From NCBI GenBank assembly GCA_914767715.1, contig OU612072.1:26784001-26848000 (forward strand): DNA of 64,000 nt. The letters run 5' to 3'. This document shows positions 49,050 through 64,000 of this stretch, piece after piece. The DNA comes from Membranipora membranacea. Lineage: Eukaryota; Bryozoa; Gymnolaemata; Cheilostomatida; Membraniporidae. Position 1 is the first letter of the stretch. Every line of letters starts with the position of its first letter. The notes below the pieces were generated by a model. The model had not been told where the DNA came from. It did not search any database and saw only the letters and a list, made by a program, of their open reading frames with translations. A program made the position numbers and the translations under genes.

Positions 49050-50865
49050 GTCTGTCTTGATGATTTTCTCACCTGTCTGCGAGTTCTAAGGAAAGTCCTG
49101 CCTCAGACGTCACAATCATAGAAGCTGACGACCGACTAAAATATAATTATATTATAATACAGCCATTATAGAATGCACCAGATAGAGTATGTAAAATCTG
49201 TCTGCAGGTCTAGCAGATAGTGACATCAACTCAAACTTGTAAAGGGCTAAAGAACACTAGGAGTGTTTAAACTTGTATTGTGACAGTGTAATAATCTTAC
49301 AAGATAAAGTTAAACGGTGAAGGCAATGACTGTGATCTATTGGTTGAACTGCACAGTAATTTCAATTTCTCCATAGCTTAGAAACATTTTGCTGCCAAAT
49401 TTTAAGTATACTACACATTTTAGGACTATATTCCTCAACTTTGAAGAGAATCTGATGGAAAGATTATGACCCAAAGCCTGTCGTATCTTCTTACCTTGAT
49501 AACCATATGAATTAGCGCCATCTCTCTTCTTGGTTCACTCCCAACAGTGCTGCTAAGCTAACAACCCTCGACAAGCGCTCACTGAGAGTTCGCTGAGAGC
49601 TCACTGAGTGCTCACCGTGACCTTATCAGTTTCTTCAACTCGCAAACCTTGCCGAGTTATCACCTCTCTTATCTAATTTTCTTTTGCGTGTTTTCATAAA
49701 GTTTGGTTATCACAGACTAAATGGCATCATCTGCAGACGGAATGATACACAGTCATGTGATACGCTGTGGTATGATCTGCATTATTTACTGCTGAGCTAC
49801 CATAAGATTAGCTCCAGTCCAGGGCTCAGTCGTTACTGTTTGTTTTTGAACTCTTAATGTATTGTTATGACGAGCTTGTTATAATCCGCATTGGTGGCCG
49901 TGTAAACTGATATGTTGAAAAAAGGGGGCTACATTCACCGAATTGTGTAATCTGGAAATGTATATACATTAGATAATTGTATCTGCCTACCATTGAAGCA
50001 AACTTGCATATAAACAGATCTGATAAGGTTAATATTGTTAATCCCAGTGATTGTAAAATAAGATGTTCCCTGGCTGAGTAGTTCTGGATATTGGACTTTA
50101 ATAATTCTGGTTTTGAACCTATAGTATTAGCTAATTACTTTTAATAGTCATTATTCTTCACCTCAATTTATTCAGTTCTTTTCCTTGATATAATGATCTT
50201 ATTATAGGCTGACAAATAAGCCAACCAAAAGTAGGTTCTGCGAATTCGTTACTTGATAAGGAAGCGGTTTTCCTTAAAGAAGGATATAACTTGTATCATT
50301 AATTAATGTTAATTTTTTTAACTTTATAGTTTTTTTCAACAAGTGGAATATTGTCAAATTGGTTATTTATCATATACCAATAACTTTCATGGCTTGTAAT
50401 AACTTTCCTTACCTTTGTTTGGCTCAACACTTGTGGACACCTGTGAATAACAAGTAGACCAATTAAAAAAGTGCCAACAGACATTTCCCTGTTACAAAAA
50501 TAGACCTGACATTAGGGAGCTTCGTAGTTTGGTATGAAGATATGATAAATCTTCCTTCTGATGGCAGTGAGGGGAGAAAAAAAACATTATCCTTAAATGT
50601 CCAGTCTGTCTGTTTGTCAGGAAAGAAGCTAATTTTGTGTTTCGAATCAACCAATGACTGTATCATCTTTTATTGAGGATATTTCCCTGTTGTCTTGAAA
50701 AAGAGGAAATTGCTTATTGGCAATTTTAATCATTTTATTTTCAGTAGAGCTATATTGCATTATCAAACACATGGCAAATATCTTGTTAAGCTGAAAAAAT
50801 TTCCTATATTTGTTTCAAAAGGAACACAAACAAAATTTGGTAGGCCACATATGGTTTGTGAGTTA

Positions 50866-50929
50866 GTCAGTCGGTCGGTCGGTCGGTCGGTCGGTCGGTC
50901 GGTCGGTCGGTCGGTCGGTCGGTCGGTCG

Positions 50930-50988
<59 letters not shown>

Positions 50989-51007
50989 AGTCATTCAGTC
51001 AGTCAGT
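50866..51007. repeat. GGTC/AGTC tetranucleotide expansion
   Basis: A run of (GGTC)n passes into (AGTC)n with occasional AAGTC, about 35 units in all. The same site in unit A (about 43696-43708) has only GAGTCAGTCAGTTCA, so the expansion arose after the duplication. Confidence 0.95.
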
Positions 51008-51165
51008 TCATACTGTAATAAATAAACACACACTCTTCATTCTACTTTGCCTGAATCAGGTGAAATAAAATGACTAATGGATGTTTCCCATATTCTGAGT
51101 GGAGGTCACTAACATTTTACATAAACACTAAGTGTAAAGGCATTTTATAGCCTAGACCCTAGACG

Positions 51166-52769
51166 CCTGGGTGGGCTACCTTATTTTGAAAAAGGCCACA
51201 TTTTACGCACGCTCAACTCAAAAGGCCGCGAAATATCTTTCAGGCAAAAATTTAGAACTGGATTAAAAATTTTGACACCTCTTAATTTGTACAAACTCAA
51301 AAAGATGTTATGTTTTAAAACTGTAGTATGTCGTGAGAAACATCAGCTCAACAGAAATACTGGTTTATCCAACCTTCTGAAGTTTTGTGAAGTCACGTTA
51401 CCTCATGATTTGATTGTATCCATGTCTGTAAGCCTGTGTTTCATATGTATGGAAAGGACAGGGTTGGTGCGGGAGGGGTGCTGTAACAAAATTTTTGCAG
51501 TCGGTTGTGTAATGAAATGTGATCTGGAACATTTCAGCAGAAATGAAGCAGGGCTTGTTATATCAAAACTTTTGGAAGCAAATCGGCCTTTTTTGTTCAA
51601 AATAACAGTGTTACAAAAGAAAATTATTATAATGTTATAGAAAGTTGTAATTTCAACAACCAAATGTCACTGTTCCTTGCTGTTTTGGTAATAAACTACT
51701 TTAATAAAATAGTGAGCAATAGTACAGTTATGATGATTTTTTGTTGAATGGCTTGGGAAGCTTAGCTACACGCATAAAACAGGATTGCCACATTTTTGAA
51801 CCTAGTGTGCCTACAGAGCGCTATGCATACTTGGATATCCACATAACGAATGGGGAATCAAAATTAATATGTATAATAACTTTTACAGGCATAAGGCCAC
51901 AATTAGGCCGCAACATATTACCCATTAGGCCGCACTGGCAAAAAGGCTGCAGGTTGCCCACAGCTGCTAGATGATGAATGTTTATTGACATTGACAATTT
52001 TATAAGGTATGAATAGACAGTCAATCATCAACTCTACTCAACAGTAGGGATCAGAAGCTTAGCAGTGAATCAAATTGAATTAGCCAAGTGTTATTGAAAA
52101 TAAGCAAAGGGTGTCAACAAACCAATTGAACTGAGGCCACATTTACTCAAAATTTGTTAGCCCCTACTACTCTGTGATTTTCTCTTGTTCTAAGTCAGCA
52201 AGAGCTCCCAAGTTTTTTTCACCCTGAAATCCAGCTTTGTCTGCTGAAGCTGAATTAAATTGATTTCCCTCAGAAAAACACATCATTGATATACAGGCAT
52301 CTGATTAGGGTGTTGTCGTGTGGATTAAAAGTAGAATATTGATGTCATGCTTAATCCAATCAGGGAGAATTCTCTCTGATCCGATCGATAAGCACCTTGT
52401 TTGTATGATGAGATAAATCATAACAAACAAAATCCACAGGCAGCCCTTAACGGCATTCGGGATGCCGATCGCTGCCGAAGATGGCAAATCTAGTTTGACT
52501 GCTTTATGCTTTTAGTAATCTGCTTGTAAACTCCTCCCAAACCCATTCAATTCAAATTTGAGGGCCCAAAATTGCTCTCTAGGCCTTGGCAGCCGGGGCT
52601 ATGCCCCAAACCCGGTCCCAGTCGTGGGGCTATCAGCGCCCCCAAACCCCCTAGCTTGGCTTGCTCGGGCGCTTTGCGCCCTCAGAGTGCAGCTACACTG
52701 TACAGGATAGTAAAAGTTGGCACGGTCACAATTAAAAGCTAGAAATCCCCCCTGGATGATGGATCAAAG
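51166..52769. other. segment present only in unit B
   Basis: Alignment with unit A stops after TTTTATAGCCTAGA and resumes at CTCCAACAACCGATGAAG. The ~1.6-kb segment has GGCCGC motifs repeated near 51225 and 51895-51945 and a GC-richer patch near 52580-52690. A 122-aa plus-strand frame (51272-51640) has ten Cys but no recognisable family. It could be an insertion in B, or unit A may have lost it and gained its own 0.7 kb; I cannot tell which. Confidence 0.5.
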
Positions 52770-53297
52770 CTCCAACAACCGATGAAGTCATATGCTGCCC
52801 TGACAGTTTGCTCATAAATGTTTTAAAATACCTCTTCTATTTTTGTATTTTATTCCTATTTTAAACAATAAATATATTGAAAATATGAGTAGAATCATAC
52901 TCAATGGAGCCTTAAAACATCCATGTAGATTCCAAGGCTATTCTTTGTGTGAAATTTTCTTTATTTTTAAAATCCAGTTTGTGTACAACAATTAACTAAT
53001 AGTACTAGTAGATCAAGAATAACATAACAAAATTGTCCGCAAGATTTATTCAATGTTCACTGCGTTTACAACCTTAAAAGCAACGGTGTGTTGTCAAGGT
53101 AATTCAAATGATGGGCATTTGACCATTGCCAATAAAAATATCCTAGAATGGAACAATATGCAGGATACATTCATTTGGTTGGTTGATTTTTTAGGCAATA
53201 AGATGAAAGTACAACAAGGATAAACTTTAAAGGAAATATCTAGGCTATTAAATCTATTTTTACGATTGACTAGGAAAAAGCCAGGCAAACATAAAAG

Positions 53298-53304
53298 TAT
53301 AAAA
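53298..53304 (+). promoter_or_regulatory. TATA box of defensin copy B
   Basis: TATAAAA at the position equivalent to 45134-45140. The untranslated exon would end at 53379 (AAG|GTGAGT). Confidence 0.55.
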
Positions 53305-53808
53305 GATCGATGAAGCGCCTTCATCTTCAGCACTGTTCAGTCAGAGAGAGTTGAACAAAGTGATAACGCATCAATAAAGGTGAGTTCATCTGGAGTTATT
53401 TAACTCCTAACTTAGAAAGCTAACTATAGATTGAGAATGGTAATTTATAAGCAGTGAATTTTATTCTCATTTTGGATCAAAAGTTAGCCAGTATTCCAGC
53501 ATGATGCAAATTCAAAATTCACTTACTTGGCATCCCAGTAGGAAACCTTCACCCTTTTACGAGCCAAATACTTAACATATTCGGACAATGTGACTTGTCT
53601 ACGCAGAAAAATTTAGGTAATTTGATGGTCATGACAATCTGAATACTAAAGGTGTGAGGTAACCACACAAAGAGCTTAGAGAAGATCGATTAGCTAACTC
53701 CAAAGCAACATCAACAATAAGTTCATCAGCTAAACATAAAATTGACATTCAACTGTTTTCCAACTTTTTCATTACAGTCATCAGACACAGCTAACACTAT
53801 ACTACAGC

Positions 53809-54377
53809 ATGAATTTACAAATGAGCCTGGTGGTGTTGCTGATTCTCATCTCAGTTATCGAGTCTACAGGTAATTCATTAATTGTTTATTGTCATTAATG
53901 TGATTTGTGTCAAACCTTGATAATCACAGCAGTAGAAATGAGTAAAACTATTTTATTTTGTGTTTTCACTGGTGGACTTAGAGCAATACAGACTTATATA
54001 TATATCAGCCAATGAGTTGCGACAAATACACAAGCAGCTGCTATCAGTTTATAACATGAGTTACTGTTAAATATATTATATTTTATAAATGTAAATATGT
54101 TATATATATTTACATTTGTAATATATAGTATAAAAAATGTGTAAATATATCATATATATAAATATATTATATATATTATATAATATATTGTGTATAATCA
54201 TATATCGTTATATTGTTTGGACAGGTGTAACAGTGTCATGGAAAGAAGTGTGGCTGTCCAAGGAACCCGGCAATCTGTGATTGGAAATGTCGTCACTTGG
54301 GGTACGACTTCGGAAAATGTGAGAAAAGTTGGTTTGCAGGCAGAAGAAGGCATTGTACTTGTTACCGTCATTATTAA
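53809..54377 (+). pseudogene. defensin-like gene copy B, frameshifted
   Basis: The signal-peptide exon 53809-53869 is intact ([20 protein letters not shown]). The second coding exon (54225-54377) is 153 nt against 155 nt in copy A. The loss is 2 nt just after the GTAACA codons near its 5' end, before the first Cys codon, so the spliced frame reaches TGA at 54278-54280. The remaining sequence is almost identical to copy A, and the promoter, donor, acceptor and poly(A) signal are kept. The break is therefore recent, or an assembly error. I saw no alternative acceptor that would correct the phase. Confidence 0.8.
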
Positions 54378-54491
54378 ACTGTAATAAATACAGATTGAGA
54401 TGAGCTATTTGTCATTACCATGTTCTTGTGATGTTATATCTGCTAATTATGACTATTGGTTTCTATTTCTCTGTAGAACAAGTTATTGATT

Positions 54492-54497
54492 AATAAA
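54492..54497 (+). terminator. polyadenylation signal, defensin copy B
   Basis: AATAAA at the position matching 46316-46321. Confidence 0.5.
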
Positions 54498-55164
54498 TCT
54501 CCATTTGTGAAATTGCCACAACGCTTATTTATGAATCGCAGATAAAAAAATATGAGCACTGCTCCCGCAAGATTATCAAATTTCATATGCTGTTGATTGA
54601 AATCAGTAAAGGCTGGTTTGTGAGCAGCAAGGCCATCCTTCTCTTCAAACTGTGTAATATAACATACGGCTCAGATTTTAAATTGTAACCACTTAATTTG
54701 TAAGAGGAGACAATTTATGTTTTTATATATATAAATTCATAATTATTTGCAAGCATCATAATCCGAAGATAGTTTCACTGATGTGCAGAAAATCAAGTTT
54801 TTATAAAATAATGTCATGTATCAGCTCAAATGATTTGCTCAAAAGGTTGTCGCAATGACCATGTGTGCAATTACAAAATAATAGAACATGATTTTATCAG
54901 GAGGAGGCTTTTGAGGCAAACATTTATAATTTGGTAGCCAGTAGGCCTACATAAGGCCATAGAATAGCTTAACAAAGGTTTGTACATACATTAATAGCAC
55001 TAGACAAGATACAACTGCAGCATTGTGAAGGGTCTATAAATATCAGAAGCGGAAATTACAAACAACCCAATGCGATTGAGTTGTTTAGCAGCGACGGCAG
55101 TGTCTCTTTGTCAGCGAGTGAGCGGACACTCAGCTACTGGGAGTCGCGGGTCTTATGAGAGTAC

Positions 55165-55545
55165 GAAATCATACCGTATTTTATTATCCCAATCTCATCT
55201 ATATCTTTCTCGTATCATTAATTCATGATAAATAAGGAACGGTTTGATATCCAAATCCGATATTCAGAAAATATCTTAGAAAGGGTGGTGATCCCTTGAT
55301 AGAGCAGAGACTGTGTTCGTGCTAGGATGTTTGGAAGTTTGGAAGCAGTTGCTGCGGGCCAACATAATATGTGCAATGATTTTAAATAGAATGAGAGATT
55401 TCCCGCAAAATTTACCAATGTTGCTAATAAATTGTCTTCTCATAGGAAACTTTGGAGAAAACACAATGTGATTGAAGCATGTATTTTTTGTTACAAAATA
55501 TATTTTACAATGATAGAGTTGGCAAGCTGAAGTAGATAAAAAGAA
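55165..55545. other. intergenic, beyond duplication end
   Basis: Unique sequence after unit B. Two short minus-strand frames here are not supported by motifs. Confidence 0.5.
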
Positions 55546-56217
55546 GCAGACTTAGACTTAGAGACTTATGTTGCAGAACTCCTAGTGGAATATTGCGCCA
55601 GAATCGCCTTCTCCTTTCCCTTCCATCTTTCTCGATCTCTCGCCATCTCGCCAGCCTCCGCCCACGACTTGATGTTGTGTACCTTCATCTGTTTGAGCGC
55701 CATTCTTCGCCAAGTCTGTTTGGGTCGCCCTCTCCTTCGGGAGACTGGTGTGAGGGAGAGATTCCTTCCTCCTTAGGCTGTGTCCTAGGTACCTCCACCT
55801 TCTAACTTCTATGAGCCGAGAGACTGGTTTCTGCTTGCTGCGTTCACATACGTCCAAGTTGGAAGTTTTGGACCACCAATATATTTTCAATATCCGGCGG
55901 CAGCAGTTCATGTGAAATACCTCCAGTTTGTCCATATCCACTTTCGTCATTCGCCATGTTTCACATCCATAGAGGAGCACAGACAACACGTTCGAGTTGT
56001 AGAGTTTTAACTTGAGATGGTTGCTCATACTTCTTGATTTCCACACCTTGTTCAGTCTGTAAAAGGCTGTAGTTGCAGAGTTGATGCGGTTCTTGACATC
56101 TGCTGCTGCACCACCAGACGCATCAATTTTCGCACCAAGATACAAAAAGTTTTCTACAAACTCGAGTGGCTTGTTCCTGACTGTGAAATTGTTGTTAGAT
56201 TCAGGGCCCATTCCATC
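55546..56217 (-). mobile_element. LINE 3' fragment (RTE-like reverse transcriptase C-terminus)
   Basis: The minus-strand frame 56211-55582 encodes 209 aa typical of the region after the reverse transcriptase core: EFVENFLYLGAKIDASGG, VLSVLLYGCETWRMT, RRILKIYWW, RRWRYLGHSLRRKES. The element is 5'-truncated at about 56217. The 3' end on the minus strand has a TAAGTC repeat tail (CTAAGTCTAAGTCTGC, about 55546-55562), usual for such elements. No intact RT or endonuclease is present, so it is a dead copy. It is unrelated to the CR1/L2-like fragment at 40615. Confidence 0.88.
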
Positions 56218-57071
56218 TCGCAGAGGTAAGGTGAAAATGTACCTGCTGTCAAACGCTTAATCCCCCGCCCTCCTTCTCAATTGAGTTGTGACAGTTTTCT
56301 AAACTACTTCATAGAGAAGAAAACTACAAAAAAATAACGAAATATTAATATGAACGTATAAATATTCTTACACCAAGTGGTTACGCAGATCACTGAGAGT
56401 CGACAACAGTGTGAAAATCAGACAATCTGATCGACCGACAAACAGGACAAGACAGAGAAAGTTATAAGTTATCTCGAGCAGCTGATGAAGGAGAAAGAAG
56501 GAACAGACGAAGAACGAGTCTCCGCCCACGAATTCGTCGGAGATGTTCATATTCGTGAGCTCATCATTATGAAAAGCTTACCAAGTCTTATTACAATCAT
56601 GTGACCGTCAGGATAAGTTTAAAGTATCATATTTTCAATTTTGTGGTTTTTGCCAAGAAGATAAGGCATGGGTATCGGTTAGGAGTGGTATATTATTTAT
56701 TTATCATCTGACATTTATAGCAAAACGGAATGTAATGACTTTGAGTCAGTCATTGGTGTGCTTTGGTGATACTTAATCCAATAAACAAATGTTAAATATA
56801 AACCCCACAAACAGGATTGATTGATGAATTAAGAAATATTATTTCTTTATCATCTGACATTAAAATGTGTTTTTGCAGCCTTTAAAGATTAGAAAAAAAC
56901 AAACAACATTATTGGATAAAGTGCACAGTGCAGTTACATAACAGGAGATGGTCTAAACAAAGTCACACAAAGAAAGCTATGAGCCTGCTTTAGATTAGTT
57001 ACTTATTTTGTAATACATATAATATGAAAAAATGTGTATGTTAGGTTGGAGGTTAACGTAGCCTTGGTTCC
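56218..57071. other. 3' flank of the SOD gene
   Basis: AT-rich and without a supported exon. It should contain the 3' UTR of the minus-strand SOD gene. CTGACATTTATAG and CTGACATTAAAATG near 56707 and 56858 belong to a weak local repeat. Confidence 0.5.
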
Positions 57072-63406
<6,335 letters not shown>

Positions 63407-64000
63407 GATGGCATACAACCTTGAGCTGGTGACAAGAGCAGAGAATATGAAGAGTCTGAACTCTGGTATTCGTAGTATATCATTTTATATCAATAGTAGG
63501 TTCCTTGAATGGTTGGTACCAGATGTCTCAGTGATTATTATTACATTACCAGTTCCCTGATAGACGTCATACGGTGTCTCACGAAATGAATAATTATTGA
63601 TGAAGTATTGATTGTATCAAAATGGGATTCCTCGACCCTATCGTCATCATATGCTAGCTTGAGGAATGATGTGATGTTATAATGGAGAGTTGAATATTAC
63701 GCCTAATTGTAAAATACACACTATCTATAATACACATTATATATCTCTACAGGCTCACAAATAGAAACATAATTTGGAATCATATAGAAAATTAAATTGT
63801 CAAATTCAAGGCCTGTAGCTTACCTATTTCTCTAAAGAACCGGAGCCTTGTAGCCTCGTCAAGCGGCTACCTTTTTTTCGTGACAAGGCTAAAATATATC
63901 CATCTATTCAGTCTAATCCAACCACAGGCATGTCATCACTAACCACATGCATGTCATCACTTATTGATTGTGGTAGGACAGTTTTTGCTGTGATGGACAG
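63407..64000. other. 5' flank of the SOD gene
   Basis: Upstream of the minus-strand SOD start. No coding exon is supported. A 22-bp direct repeat (ACCACAGGCATGTCATCACT-like) is at about 63920-63962. Confidence 0.5.
63483..63489 (-). promoter_or_regulatory. possible TATA box of the SOD gene
   Basis: TATAAAA on the minus strand, about 77 bp upstream of the ATG at 63406. A short leader of about 45 nt would follow. Confidence 0.4.

Larger units (their letters stand above)
47364..49521 (-). pseudogene. NHL-repeat protein, copy B (truncated and broken)
   Basis: Exons 49521-49495, 49135-49073 and 48259-47364 match exons 1-3 of copy A. Exon 2 is 63 nt against 68 nt, a 5-nt loss that shifts the frame within the signal peptide. 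Exon 3 keeps the 60 nt missing from copy A, giving the fuller NHL segment (HIEVDLADKSRFLFSDGSSL). It carries TGA at 47887-47889 (TGG in A) and TAG at 47758-47760 (GAG in A). The donor after RMIK is intact but the Thr-rich and HYR-like exons are absent from this unit, because the duplication boundary falls in the intron after exon 3. It is a pseudogene with lesions independent of those in A. The same SINE and fold-back element sit in its second intron. Confidence 0.85.
49522..53297. other. region between divergent NHL B and defensin B
   Basis: Aligns with 42207-45133 of unit A in two blocks (49522 to about 51165, and about 52770-53297). Between them is a segment without a counterpart. No supported gene. 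Confidence 0.55.
47056..55164. repeat. tandem segmental duplication, unit B
   Basis: Second copy of the NHL-defensin unit in the same orientation, ending after GGGTCTTATGAG at about 55160. It lacks the LINE of unit A. It has a tetranucleotide expansion at 50866-51007 and an unmatched ~1.6-kb segment at about 51166-52769. Confidence 0.92.

Noticed and set aside
51272-51640. 122-aa Cys-containing open frame in unit B
   Set aside because: No motif, no splice partners and no counterpart in unit A. It is kept only as part of the unmatched segment.

Overview
The window is nuclear DNA from an invertebrate animal. The genes are split into many short exons with GT-AG introns, there are LINE and tRNA-derived SINE fragments, and one gene is a CSalpha-beta defensin. 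The density of short introns and the gene content would fit a sponge, cnidarian or lophotrochozoan; I cannot fix the phylum from this sequence. Exon borders below were set by requiring GT/AG ends, matching phases and an uninterrupted joined reading frame. For every intact complete gene the exon lengths add up to an exact multiple of three.

Layout. (1) 207-5002 (+): 3' part of a gene with two dihydrofolate reductase domains in tandem. (2) 6274-7588 (+): a small single-pass membrane protein with a very Cys-rich segment. (3) 8714-33491 (+): a 17-exon gene for a protein of about 1,019 aa with a disordered N-terminus, a degenerate GlnD/DUF294-like nucleotidyltransferase domain and a TPR-like C-terminus. 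Its introns hold large minisatellites: about 2.5 kb of a 25/26-bp unit, 6,528 bp of a 17-bp unit, and an array of 35-nt exon-end copies that each carry splice signals. (4) 35626-42206 (-): a secreted NHL-repeat gene with a Thr-rich linker and HYR-like C-terminal domains, broken in its NHL exon. (5) 38888-55164: a head-to-tail duplication of an approximately 8.2-kb unit, each copy holding the NHL exons plus a defensin gene. The first defensin (45663-46204) is intact and the second (53809-54377) is frameshifted. The second NHL copy (47364-49521) is also broken and lacks its 3' exons. (6) 55546-56217 (-): a LINE fragment. (7) 57072-63406 (-): a secreted Cu/Zn superoxide dismutase that keeps all metal ligands but has almost no electrostatic loop.

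The genes do not form a pathway. The shared theme is how the DNA changes: tandem duplication acts on whole loci (NHL-defensin), on protein domains (DHFR), on exon ends (mini-exon array, SOD exon-5 relic) and on short units starting exactly at splice donors. The duplicated locus is a useful natural record. One SINE and one fold-back element sit in the same intron of both copies, so they are older than the duplication. A LINE is present only in copy A and its empty site is preserved in copy B. Each NHL copy has its own disabling mutations.

Limits: no similarity search or transcript data were available; family names rest on motif recognition, and frameshifts could in principle be assembly errors.
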